The position numbers were made by a program, and so were the translations under genes. The notes below the pieces were generated by a model, which saw only the letters and a program-made list of their open reading frames with translations, did no database searches and had not been told where the DNA came from. Below, piece after piece: positions 7,648 to 15,022 of a stretch of DNA of 64,000 nt. This DNA comes from a virus. The stretch spans positions 1 through 64,000 of the IMG/VR virus record IMGVR_UViG_3300029911_000025, one strand, 5' to 3'. How positions within the stretch are numbered: the stretch's first letter is position 1; each line of letters starts with the position of its first letter.

Positions 7648-8066
7648 TGCGTACACCCGACCTCATCATCGGAACTGAGGAAGACCCATACTTGAAAAGA
7701 TGGTGGGTCATACCGCGCAACCCGGTGTTCAACATATATCTGCACCAGATACTGCGGCCCGACAACGACGTGCTGCACGACCATCCATGGTGGAACTTGA
7801 GCATCGTGCTCAAGGGAGGCTATGTGGAGACCACGCCAAAGGACGCTTACACGCGGCGGGCGGGTAGCCTTGTGGCGCGGCGCCCCACGGCCCTGCACAG
7901 TCTTGCGCCGCTCCCAGGCGGCTGCTGGAGCCTGTTCATCACCGGCCCCCGGCTGCGGGTGTGGGGCTTTGCCTGCCCAAAAGGCTGGATACCGTACTAC
8001 AAGTTCAAAAACTACGACAACCGCGCATCGGGCGAAGTTGTCGGTGAAGGAGGATGCGGAGAATGA
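7647..8066 (+). CDS. Cupin-fold protein (139 aa)
   Basis: The sequence LHDHPWWNLSIVLKGGYVE followed by LHSL and an FITGPRLRVWGF segment is typical of a family of small cupin-like proteins in phages and bacteria, related in fold to metal-binding dioxygenases. The two His of HDHP and the later His could hold a metal. Biochemical activity of this family is not known to me. The gene is coupled at both ends (TGATG before, ATGA after). A role in nucleotide or sugar chemistry is possible but unproven. Confidence 0.7.
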   Translation: MRTPDLIIGTEEDPYLKRWWVIPRNPVFNIYLHQILRPDNDVLHDHPWWNLSIVLKGGYVETTPKDAYTRRAGSLVARRPTALHSLAPLPGGCWSLFITGPRLRVWGFACPKGWIPYYKFKNYDNRASGEVVGEGGCGE

Positions 8067-8584
8067 CCCACGTAATGCTTGACCTTGAAACCTACGGCGT
8101 GGCGTCGGGATGCCCCGTGCTGAGTATCGGCGCCGTTGTGTTCAGCCCCGGTAGCGCCCCTAACGAGTTTTACGGCGTGGCGCGTAAAGAGCAACTCCGG
8201 TTCGGCCTATGGGAAGAACCTGAGACTGTGAAGTACTGGCAAGACCAGAGCGAAGACGCACGCAAGGTTCTCACAGACCCGCGCGCCGTTGACCTGGACG
8301 TGCTTCTCAAGCGGTTCGCCGATTGGCTGGACCCCGCTGCGTTTGTCTGGGGCAACGGCGCGGACTTCGACCTGCCTATTTTGGCGACCGCTTATCGGGC
8401 ATGCGGCATGGCTGTTCCGTGGCGCGGCTTCAACGGGCGGTGCTATCGCACCATGAAGAACTTGGCCCCTAGCGTCAAACTCATTCGCCAAGGTACTCAC
8501 CACAACGCGCTAGACGATGCCAAGTCCCAAGCCGAGCATCTGACCCGCGTGCTTGCCGCGCTGGGTGGCCTTACGCTAGGGTGA
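8063..8584 (+). CDS. DnaQ-like 3'-5' exonuclease (DexA/Rv2179c type)
   Basis: The 173-residue protein has the DEDD exonuclease signature: DLET at residues 7-10, GNGADFDLPIL in the middle and HNALDDAKSQAEH near the end. The arrangement with ARKVL and a compact fold matches phage exonucleases related to T4 DexA and to Rv2179c-like exoribonucleases, not the polymerase proofreading subunit. The ATG at 8063, in an ATGA overlap, is preferred to one three codons upstream. Its likely job is removing 3' ends of DNA or RNA during replication. Confidence 0.85.
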   Translation: MTHVMLDLETYGVASGCPVLSIGAVVFSPGSAPNEFYGVARKEQLRFGLWEEPETVKYWQDQSEDARKVLTDPRAVDLDVLLKRFADWLDPAAFVWGNGADFDLPILATAYRACGMAVPWRGFNGRCYRTMKNLAPSVKLIRQGTHHNALDDAKSQAEHLTRVLAALGGLTLG

Positions 8585-8587
8585 CGC

Positions 8588-8950
8588 ATGCCGGGGCGTA
8601 AAGATCACTACGGGACCACGCCCAAGGCGCGGCGCCTTGTGCGGCAGCTCGGGCAAAACGTGCGCGCCTTGCGTCAGCACTACGGCTGGTCTATGGTGGA
8701 ACTCGGGCAGCGCAGCGGTCTAAGCTGGCGTATGATTGAGAAGATAGAGCAGGAAGGCAGCGCGCCAAGTTTTGTCGGTGTGGTATGGCTCGCAGAAGCG
8801 TTTGATGTTACCATAAATCAGTTGGTCTACATGCCGCTTATCTGCGTTGATGGACGGTTGCAGTCGCCTATAGACGGAAGGTTCATAGTACACAATGCGG
8901 CGGGAACGCGAAGAGATAGAGAAGCCGGTACAACGGAGAGCACTTCTTGA
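8588..8950 (+). CDS. Cro/CI-type HTH transcriptional regulator
   Basis: Residues 14-80 form a classic five-helix XRE domain (QNVRALRQHYGWSMVELGQ, then SGLSWRMIEKIEQEGSAPS and the FDVTINQLV end). The remaining 40 residues are unrelated and show no dimerisation or protease-sensitive motif, so this is not a full lambda-type repressor. It sits within the replication operon and not in a divergent switch. Regulation of early or replication genes is likely; lysogeny control is not supported by the context. Confidence 0.85.
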   Translation: MPGRKDHYGTTPKARRLVRQLGQNVRALRQHYGWSMVELGQRSGLSWRMIEKIEQEGSAPSFVGVVWLAEAFDVTINQLVYMPLICVDGRLQSPIDGRFIVHNAAGTRRDREAGTTESTS

Positions 8951-9290
8951 ATTACTTGTACCCTGCATCCCACTTAAGTTGATAGAGGGTAGTGAGACGG
9001 GGTGGCCCGACGGTATCTTCCTTATTCCAGGCGGGCGCCCGTTCTTCATAGAATTCAAATGGCCTGGAGAAGAGCCCGAGCCGAAGCAAGACTACATGCA
9101 CACACTACTAAGGAACTTGGGGTATGACATCGAAGTCCACGACAACGTCGAAGAAGCTCTTGCAGCAATCAGAACCCGCGCTGAAGCGGGTCGCCGTAAA
9201 ATGGGAGCCCCTTCCATACATGAGGCGCGCCGTGAAGTTCTTACTGGAGCACGCGTGCGCCGCCCTGTTCCTCGATCCCGGGCTTCGTAA
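8895..9290 (+). CDS. VRR-NUC family nuclease
   Basis: The core GWPDGIFLIPGGRPFFIEFK (about residues 36-55), followed by WPGEEPEPKQ, holds the catalytic Asp39, Glu53 and Lys55 of the VRR-NUC branch of PD-(D/E)XK enzymes, which cut branched DNA. Homologues usually stand beside a SNF2-like helicase in phages, as here. The ATG at 8895 makes it overlap the HTH gene by 56 bases. Its 3' end overlaps the helicase by about 167 bases, unusually long; the extra C-terminal tail after residue 95 may be little constrained. Confidence 0.85.
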   Translation: MRREREEIEKPVQRRALLELLVPCIPLKLIEGSETGWPDGIFLIPGGRPFFIEFKWPGEEPEPKQDYMHTLLRNLGYDIEVHDNVEEALAAIRTRAEAGRRKMGAPSIHEARREVLTGARVRRPVPRSRAS

Positions 9291-10611
9291 GACTTCCATC
9301 ACCTACGCCGCGTTCTGCTTTCTGAAGAAGCAAGGCGTCGCCGATAAGATGCTTGTGATCGCGCCGATCAAAGCCTGTTACAGGGTTTGGCCTGCCGAAG
9401 CCGCCAAGTGGAAAGACTTCAGCCATCTACGCGTCGTCGTTCTTCATGGCCCTAAGAAGAACGAGCGGCTGCACGAAGACGCCGACGTGTACGTGGTAAA
9501 CCCCGAGGGCATCGAGTGGCTTGTTGGCAGTCGCAGCCTGCGCGAATGGAAGAAGCTTGGCTTTGATACCCTGTGCATAGACGAGCTCACAAAGTTTAAG
9601 AGCTCAAGCGGCAAGCGCTTCAAGATACTCAAGACGGTGCTGGACACTTTTAGCAGGCGGTGGGGCCTTACAGGCAGTCCGGCCCCCAACGGCCTGCTGG
9701 ACCTCTTCGGACAGTGCTACGTGCTGGACCTTGGCCGCACGCTGGGCCGGTACATCACGCACTATCGGTTTGAGTACTTTGTCAACCCCGATAAACAAGG
9801 GTGGAACTGGGCGCTTAAGCCCGGCGCCAAAGAACGCATTTACGAAAGACTAAAGCCCCTTGCGCTGCGCATGAGCGCTGATGACTATTTGGACTTGCCG
9901 CCCATCATTGATATTGGGCTGGAGAAAGAAGAACGCCTTGAGCTGCCGCCTAAAGCGCGGGAACTCTATGACGCGCTTGAGGAAGACCTCATCGCTAAGA
10001 TCGACGCCAAGATAGTCACGGCGGCCAACGCCGCTACAGCCGGAGGAAAGCTTTGGCAGATATGCAACGGCGGTCTGTACGTGGACCAAGACTTGGCGTC
10101 GATTATCAAAGGCGGCGTGGCGGGGCGCTCTACCATGAAGATACACGATGTCAAAACTGATTGGCTGGAAGAACTCATAGAGTCTCTTAACGGCCAACCA
10201 CTTTTGGTCGCGTACCAATACCAGCATGACCTGGAGCGCTTGCAAGAGCGCTTTGGCAAAGACATCCCCGTGTTCGGCGCGCACGATAAGAAGAACTCTC
10301 TCATAGAAGCCGCGTGGAACCGCAACGAACTCTTGTATGTGTTCGGTCAACAGGACTCCATTGCTCATGCTCTGAACTTGCAGGAAGGTTCTGCGGCGCA
10401 CTTGGCGCACTACAGCTTGACGTGGAACCTTGAGACGTATGAGCAGCTTATCCGACGAATTCGCCGCTCGGGTACGCAGGCCAAGCGCGTCTTTAGGTAC
10501 CACGCGGTCATCAAGGATTCCACCGATGAAGACCGCGTGTACTCCATACGCCGCAAGGACAAAACACAGAAATCCCTTTTTGACGCATTGAAAGCGAGGC
10601 ATGGCCGGTGA
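9124..10611 (+). CDS. SNF2-like superfamily 2 helicase
   Basis: A 495-residue phage SNF2/DEAD-type ATPase. Visible motifs are the nucleotide-binding loop FLDPGLRKTS (residues 49-58), IDELTKFK (DExx motif II), WGLTGSPAPNGLLDLFGQ (motif III), and LTWNLETYEQLIRRIRRSGT near the C-terminus (motifs V-VI). In motif I an Arg stands where nearly all relatives have Gly before the catalytic Lys. The start at 9124 is needed to include the EPLPYMRRAVKFL segment that precedes motif I in the family. It probably remodels replication forks or branched DNA with the VRR-NUC nuclease encoded just upstream. Confidence 0.88.
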   Translation: MTSKSTTTSKKLLQQSEPALKRVAVKWEPLPYMRRAVKFLLEHACAALFLDPGLRKTSITYAAFCFLKKQGVADKMLVIAPIKACYRVWPAEAAKWKDFSHLRVVVLHGPKKNERLHEDADVYVVNPEGIEWLVGSRSLREWKKLGFDTLCIDELTKFKSSSGKRFKILKTVLDTFSRRWGLTGSPAPNGLLDLFGQCYVLDLGRTLGRYITHYRFEYFVNPDKQGWNWALKPGAKERIYERLKPLALRMSADDYLDLPPIIDIGLEKEERLELPPKARELYDALEEDLIAKIDAKIVTAANAATAGGKLWQICNGGLYVDQDLASIIKGGVAGRSTMKIHDVKTDWLEELIESLNGQPLLVAYQYQHDLERLQERFGKDIPVFGAHDKKNSLIEAAWNRNELLYVFGQQDSIAHALNLQEGSAAHLAHYSLTWNLETYEQLIRRIRRSGTQAKRVFRYHAVIKDSTDEDRVYSIRRKDKTQKSLFDALKARHGR

Positions 10612-10715
10612 TGTGGTTAAAGATCAAGCAATGGCTATGGGCGGCCAAGCGCCGCCGTTACGAAAAACATCGTACCAAGTGGCGCCGGGCTAACCCTATA
10701 AAGGATGTAAAATGA
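10611..10715 (+). CDS. Very small basic protein (34 aa)
   Basis: It begins at a TGATG overlap with the helicase and ends at an ATGA overlap with the HAD gene. The sequence is rich in Trp, Lys and Arg (WLKIKQWLWAAKRRRYEKHR) and could bind nucleic acid or membranes. No family. The evidence is coupling and composition only. Confidence 0.45.
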   Translation: MWLKIKQWLWAAKRRRYEKHRTKWRRANPIKDVK

Positions 10716-11068
10716 GCAATGCAGGCTGGATCGGCGTAGACCTAGACGGCACGCTGGCGTTCTATGTAGACTGGGTACACCACGCCAATATCGGTGAACC
10801 CATTAGGCCCATGGTGAACCGGGTGAAGAAGTGGATCGCCGACGGCTACAAAGTGAAGGTGTTCACCGCACGTATGTCCGTTGAGGATGAGGCCATACGC
10901 TCTGAGATCGCCGCTGCCATTCGGTTGTGGACCACGCGAAATATCGGCAAGCCCTTGGAAGCCACGTGTATCAAGGACCTCAATATGATCGAACTATGGG
11001 ATGACCGCGCCGTGGGCGTGTTCCACAATACCGGCGAGCCATCCGGGCCGAGCCCGTTAGGGCTATGA
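10712..11068 (+). CDS. HAD-superfamily phosphatase, small phage type
   Basis: The 118-residue protein carries HAD motif I WIGVDLDGTLAF (nucleophile Asp and acid/base Asp), motif II VFTARMS (Thr) and a motif IV-like ELWDDRAVGV near the end. There is no inserted cap domain, so it belongs to the capless class acting on large or nucleotide substrates. In phages such enzymes are often 5'-nucleotidases or nucleic-acid-end phosphatases; the substrate cannot be told here. Confidence 0.82.
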   Translation: MSNAGWIGVDLDGTLAFYVDWVHHANIGEPIRPMVNRVKKWIADGYKVKVFTARMSVEDEAIRSEIAAAIRLWTTRNIGKPLEATCIKDLNMIELWDDRAVGVFHNTGEPSGPSPLGL

Positions 11069-11328
11069 GCACAAAGAATTCACCGATACACAAGCTGAAC
11101 GCGGAAGCTGGTGAAATTGCGCGCACGCTTAAGCGCGCCGAGCGCCGGGAACCCACACTAATCCCAGCAGCAACGCGCGACAAACCTACGATTAAGGTTG
11201 GTATCGTGATGGACGACAAAGTGCTTTCGCCGGAAATCTCCTGGGAAACTATAGGTGGCATGACTCAGGACGAACTTGCCCGATGGATCGTAGATGAGAT
11301 GCGGGAGATAAAGCATGTCAGACATTAG
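11065..11328 (+). CDS. Hypothetical protein (87 aa)
   Basis: Coupled to the HAD gene by an ATGA overlap. The N-terminal half is a charged helix (LNAEAGEIARTLKRAERRE). The middle is beta-like (IKVGIVMDDKVLSPEISW), and the C-terminus is a helix with TQDELARWIVDEM. No family is recognised; the helix-sheet-helix pattern could reflect a small nucleic-acid-binding protein. Confidence 0.65.
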   Translation: MSTKNSPIHKLNAEAGEIARTLKRAERREPTLIPAATRDKPTIKVGIVMDDKVLSPEISWETIGGMTQDELARWIVDEMREIKHVRH

Positions 11329-11875
11329 GCAAAAGCTGCTGGAGTATGGCATCGAGCTCATGCAAGAGTTCTGCACCGCCAATGCGCTTGCCACGCCCCA
11401 TGTAGCGGTCTACCCTGCGGAGCGGTGGAGGTTCAAGAGCGCCTGCGCGTACTACCGGCCCACCACCATTAGCATTTGCCCCACGGAGTGCGCCCACGTC
11501 GGTCGTGCGGGCATGGCGTGGAGCTATCCTGGGTACGCGGTGGACCGCACGCCCTACGGTGTAGTTCAGCACGAATTGGGTCACCACGTAGATTTTGTGC
11601 TGTCCGACAATAAATATTCCTATGGCGGCGACTTCAGCGAGAAGTTACGCGCAGCAACGGGCGAAAAAAGAATAACAAGTTACTGTCCGAATGACCAAGA
11701 ATGGTTTGCCGAAATATTCAGGCTCTTCGTTACTAACTCTGATTTACTGAAGCTTATCAGGCCCATTACTTACGCCGCACTGCGCAAAGTCTATAAGCCT
11801 GTGGTGGACGCCCCATGGCGCAAGGTGCTTAGGCACGCGCCCGAGCGCACGATAGAAATGGCGCCCCGCAAGTGA
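11315..11875 (+). CDS. Putative zinc metallopeptidase (zincin) (186 aa)
   Basis: The motif VVQHELGHHVDFVL near residue 86 is a clear HExxH zinc site. The later EWFAEIFRLFVTN segment supplies a Glu in the position of the third ligand of gluzincin-like proteins. The N-terminal half has CAYYRPTTISICP strands. Similar stand-alone zincins occur in phages, where their targets are unknown. The gene overlaps its upstream neighbour by 14 bases and ends in a GTGA overlap with the next. Confidence 0.75.
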   Translation: MSDIRQKLLEYGIELMQEFCTANALATPHVAVYPAERWRFKSACAYYRPTTISICPTECAHVGRAGMAWSYPGYAVDRTPYGVVQHELGHHVDFVLSDNKYSYGGDFSEKLRAATGEKRITSYCPNDQEWFAEIFRLFVTNSDLLKLIRPITYAALRKVYKPVVDAPWRKVLRHAPERTIEMAPRK

Positions 11876-12543
11876 CACGAAAAAAGCGCTTGCCAACTCC
11901 CTCAGAAAGAGCCTACGATGTTCCATTCGTTGCAATCAACCACGTAAGGAGCGTTGTTGGCGGACGGGCTCTATTGGTAGCTGTGCTTGAAGTTGGAGAT
12001 GGCTTTCTCTGTATCGAGTGGCAGCTAGGGATATCCCAAGTAGTTCTATGCGCCGTGAAGAAGAGTCTCTTCGAGGCGCAGTTCTTCAGTAAGACTCAGG
12101 ACGATTTGTCGGACGTCGTGGCCGACTTTAAGTCTAAGGCATACACCCACGGCGCCACACTGGAGGCTATCCAGCTTTTGAAAGAGCTCACAGAGCTCAC
12201 AACCGAAGAGGAAGACGAAATGGCCAAGACACCGGCTGCGAAGGCTGCGGCGGCTACCAAGCTGTCCAAGGCATCTGAACCCAAGGCCGCCAAGGCCGAA
12301 GGCGGAAAGGCCGGGCGCGCCCCGGCTGAGTTCGACTACAAGGTTGTGAAGGGCGCCAAGAACGATACCCGCGAGGGTACCTGGACCCATCACATGGCCG
12401 AGACGATTCTGGCGCACACGTCCACCGCCGAGGCACGCGCCGCCAACGCCAAGGCCAAGGGCGCCACGCCGAAGGGCCAACCCTTCAGCGAGAAGGCGAT
12501 GGACTTCGCTTGGGCCAAGGAAAAGGGCCTGATCACCTACTAG
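11872..12543 (+). CDS. Two-part protein ending in a phage-repeated C-terminal domain (223 aa)
   Basis: The GTG start is in a GTGA overlap. Residues 1-116 form one module with no recognised family. Residues 117 onward begin with Met after GAGGAAGACGAA, a good internal ribosome site, so a second, shorter product of 107 residues may be made. That part has an Ala/Lys-rich linker and a C-terminal domain (GTWTHHMAETILAHTST to MDFAWAKEKGLITY). Related domains end the proteins at 50164-50763 and 51338-51913. The Lys/Ala-rich linker hints at nucleic-acid binding. A terminator follows. Confidence 0.7.
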   Translation: MTRKKRLPTPSERAYDVPFVAINHVRSVVGGRALLVAVLEVGDGFLCIEWQLGISQVVLCAVKKSLFEAQFFSKTQDDLSDVVADFKSKAYTHGATLEAIQLLKELTELTTEEEDEMAKTPAAKAAAATKLSKASEPKAAKAEGGKAGRAPAEFDYKVVKGAKNDTREGTWTHHMAETILAHTSTAEARAANAKAKGATPKGQPFSEKAMDFAWAKEKGLITY

Positions 12544-12566
12544 TCGGCGACGCCGGCGACGACGGA

Positions 12567-12593
12567 CCCCGCGCCATAACGGCGCGGGGTTTT
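12567..12593 (+). terminator. Rho-independent terminator of left operon
   Basis: A perfect 9-base-pair stem, CCCCGCGCC and GGCGCGGGG around the loop ATAAC, is followed directly by TTTT. It lies 24 bases after the stop at 12543 and 20 bases before the epimerase start, so it separates the replication operon from the modification island. Confidence 0.88.
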
Positions 12594-12613
12594 CGATATG
12601 AGGCTAAGACATC

Positions 12614-13585
12614 ATGCGAATTTTAGTGCTTGGCGGCGGCGGCTTCATCGGCGGTCACTTGACGACGAAGTTACACCGAGAAGGCCACTACGTCGTTCCT
12701 GTCGATATTAAGAACGAACCGGATTATCCAAACGAATTCCATCGTTATATACGCGCAGATTTGCGAGACCCGTACATAGTTAACAGTATCATGAAGAATA
12801 TCGACAGAGAACCCTGGGACGAAATATACCAGCTCGCGGCCGATATGGGCGGGGCTGAGTACATCTTCTCTGGCGAGAACGACGCCAATGTGATGCACAA
12901 CTCGGCGCTGATCAACCTTAACGTCGCGAAAGCCGTGGTGGCGTACGCACCCACAGCGAAGCTATTTTTCTCGTCGTCGGCGTGCGTGTACTGCGAAGAT
13001 CCAGACAACCCGTTCTGCCACGAAGATAGCGCGTACCCCGCCGAGCCCGACTCCGCCTATGGGTGGGAGAAATTATTCTCGGAAAATATGTACGCGGCGG
13101 CGCAACGAAACTATAAGCTTGATGTCAGGGTGGCGCGGTTCCATAATATCTTTGGCCCCAAGGGCACATGGCGCGGTGGCAAAGAAAAAGCGCCCGCCGC
13201 CATCATGCGGAAGATAGCCGAGGCCTCCGAGCACGATATCATCGACGTATTTGGCGCCGGAACCCAAACTCGCAGCTTCCTCCATATCGACGAATGTCTA
13301 GAAGGCGTCCTGCGTTTGATGCGCGCCGATAAGAGCTACCCGCCGACAAATATCGGCTCAGATGAAATGGTATCCATCAATACGCTTGTGTGGATGGTGG
13401 CGGGCATCGCGGGCAAGCAGATCAAAACGCGTCACGTGGATGGCCCGCTTGGGGTGAACGGGCGCTGTTCGGATAACCGACTTATACAAGAGCGCTTGGG
13501 GTGGAGACCTAATGAGGCTCTTGAAGCTGGGCTCCGCAAAACTTACCCTTGGATCGAAGAACAGGTGAAATCATGGAAGTCGTAG
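12614..13585 (+). CDS. GDP-mannose 3,5-epimerase-like NAD-dependent epimerase
   Basis: The 323-residue short-chain dehydrogenase has the NAD loop GGGGFIGG (7-14) and the full catalytic set of GDP-mannose 3,5-epimerase: Cys124 in SSACVY, Tyr149 and Lys153 in AYGWEK, and Lys192 in GGKEKAPAA. The family blocks RFHNIFGPKGTW, TRSFLHIDECLEG, NIGSDEM and GRCSDN are also present. The reaction would convert GDP-D-mannose to GDP-L-galactose or GDP-L-gulose. It starts a new transcription unit after a terminator and overlaps a glycosyltransferase gene, which suggests it supplies the sugar donor. Whether the acceptor is modified DNA or a cell-surface glycan is inference. Confidence 0.88.
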   Translation: MRILVLGGGGFIGGHLTTKLHREGHYVVPVDIKNEPDYPNEFHRYIRADLRDPYIVNSIMKNIDREPWDEIYQLAADMGGAEYIFSGENDANVMHNSALINLNVAKAVVAYAPTAKLFFSSSACVYCEDPDNPFCHEDSAYPAEPDSAYGWEKLFSENMYAAAQRNYKLDVRVARFHNIFGPKGTWRGGKEKAPAAIMRKIAEASEHDIIDVFGAGTQTRSFLHIDECLEGVLRLMRADKSYPPTNIGSDEMVSINTLVWMVAGIAGKQIKTRHVDGPLGVNGRCSDNRLIQERLGWRPNEALEAGLRKTYPWIEEQVKSWKS

Positions 13586-14334
13586 TCCCAAGCATCGGTC
13601 GTGTCCACGATGTCCGCACAATCGAGAGCCTCGTACAGGCGGGCATAAGCCCCGTGGTGGTAACGTGGCCCGCGCAGGCCGCCGCCTACGTCCAGGCGTG
13701 TCCCAAGGAGGCGCGCGTGGTGCTCTGCAAGGTGCGGGGCATTGCCCTAACCCGCCAGTGGGTGCTCGAGAATGTGTCAGACGAAAAGATCGTCATGGTG
13801 GACGATGATCTTAGCTTCCACACGCGGCGGTTGGACGACCCCACCAAGTTCGTTCCTGCGACACCAAAAGATATCAAGTTACTGTTCAAGATGTTCGACA
13901 AGCATCTGAACAAGTACGCTCACGTCTCCATGGTGGGGCGCCAAGGTGGGAACCGAATTCTGACTGACCAGGAGTGCGCCCGGCCTTGGCACGTGTTCGG
14001 GTTCAACGTTCCCCGTGTGCGCGCCGTAGGGGCGAAGTTCCACAAGGGCTTGCTCCAAGACGACTTCGACATGACGCTCCAACTACTGAGGGCGGGCCTG
14101 CCAAACCGGATCATGAGTCAGTGGGCGGTTAATCAACACCATGGACATGGAGCTCCAGGCGGTGCGGCCACATACAGAACGGTGGAGGAGCACAACGCCA
14201 GCGTTCTTCTCCTTGCTAAGCGCAACGCCCCCTTCGTGGCGGTGCGCGAAAAGGAATACGCCCGCAACGATCCTCTCGGCACCCGCCTAGAGACAACAAT
14301 CGCTTGGAAGAAAGCTTATGCAAGTCATTCATAA
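13573..14334 (+). CDS. GT-A glycosyltransferase, TET-associated (TAGT)-like
   Basis: This 253-residue protein opens with VVVPSIGRVHDVRTIESL and has a YVQACP turn, GIALTRQWVLENV, then MVDDDLSFHTRR (D77-D79), the metal and sugar-nucleotide site. The later LLQDDFDMTLQLLRAG matches the second half of the fold. This order resembles the TET/JBP-associated glycosyltransferases predicted to glycosylate hydroxymethylated bases in phages. The ATG at 13573 has AGGTGAAATC in front and overlaps the epimerase by 13 bases. The DNA-glycosylation role is inferred from family resemblance and neighbours; glycan or protein targets are alternatives. Confidence 0.72.
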   Translation: MEVVVPSIGRVHDVRTIESLVQAGISPVVVTWPAQAAAYVQACPKEARVVLCKVRGIALTRQWVLENVSDEKIVMVDDDLSFHTRRLDDPTKFVPATPKDIKLLFKMFDKHLNKYAHVSMVGRQGGNRILTDQECARPWHVFGFNVPRVRAVGAKFHKGLLQDDFDMTLQLLRAGLPNRIMSQWAVNQHHGHGAPGGAATYRTVEEHNASVLLLAKRNAPFVAVREKEYARNDPLGTRLETTIAWKKAYASHS

Positions 14335-14605
14335 ATACCCAGTACTCGCCAAGCCGGGCGAGTCCGCCGATATCGAGATACCTATTGGAGCTAAGATCGT
14401 GCATTGCGCGCTTCAGAACTCAGGGCCGGTGCTTTGGGTTCTGATCGGCCCCATTCGCAATATTACGAAGAAGCGAAAATTCGCCGTGGTCGGTACGGGG
14501 TGGGACTTACCTGATGACGCGGAGCACATCTTCACCTTTATGGTAGGCGAATTTGTGTGGCACGTAATCGAAAAGAAGACCGCTGACGCCGTAACGGTGG
14601 CCTAG
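14318..14605 (+). CDS. DUF7352-like small phage protein (95 aa)
   Basis: The sequence HKYPVLAKPGESADIEIPIG, then KIVHCALQNSGPVLWVLI and ending FTFMVGEFVWHVIEKK, matches a small beta-rich protein family frequent in phages of Gram-negative bacteria. It probably forms a compact beta barrel. No activity is known. It overlaps the glycosyltransferase gene by 17 bases, so it belongs to the same transcript. Confidence 0.7.
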   Translation: MQVIHKYPVLAKPGESADIEIPIGAKIVHCALQNSGPVLWVLIGPIRNITKKRKFAVVGTGWDLPDDAEHIFTFMVGEFVWHVIEKKTADAVTVA

Positions 14606-14637
14606 CTATCACCCCTGTTTAAGTTTATAGTGGCCCC

Positions 14638-14772
14638 ATGTGTACTTGTGGAAACCGCTGGCCTTGGCTCCATTGCGGAAACAATGTCTGCAACTTCACG
14701 GCGTTCACCATGGAGCGGCGAGAAATAGCTTACGCACGGAGGAAGAGACTTGGCACTTTTAACTCTCCATGA
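14638..14772 (+). CDS. Small Cys-rich peptide (44 aa)
   Basis: The frame has four cysteines at residues 2, 4, 13 and 18 (MCTCGN, WLHCGNNVC), compatible with a small zinc knuckle, and a basic helical tail. It overlaps the next candidate gene by 23 bases. There is no strong ribosome site, so expression is uncertain. Confidence 0.4.
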   Translation: MCTCGNRWPWLHCGNNVCNFTAFTMERREIAYARRKRLGTFNSP

Positions 14773-15022
14773 CCCGTACGAATGGTTCGACCCCGAGCGG
14801 GGCCGCCAGGGTGTTCTGATACATTCGTCACAAATAGGTAGCCCCGTGGTGCGCCGTATGCGGGAACAATCAAACTGGATAGAAACATGGGAGGCATTCG
14901 ATGCGCACAAAGGAACTCGTGAAGTTCATCAAGGAACGCGAATCTATAAGGCTGAAGAAGGAAGCGGGCAAACCCCGCCCGTGGACGAAGGACCCGATAC
15001 TCGGCAACTATCGCTTCTGTAA
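14750..15022 (+). CDS. Hypothetical protein with TTG start (90 aa)
   Basis: A TTG start is used because ACGGAGGAAGAGAC lies directly before it, one of the better ribosome sites in the region. Residues 1-50 (LTLHDPYEWFDPERGRQG onward) look like genuine protein. The last 40 overlap the next gene in another frame, so the true protein may be constrained only in its N-terminal part. No family is recognised. Confidence 0.5.
   Translation: MALLTLHDPYEWFDPERGRQGVLIHSSQIGSPVVRRMREQSNWIETWEAFDAHKGTREVHQGTRIYKAEEGSGQTPPVDEGPDTRQLSLL

Noticed and set aside
8588-8950. CI-type repressor and lysogeny module
   Set aside because: No integrase, excisionase or divergent cro-like gene was seen in the window; the HTH protein has no C-terminal repressor domain.
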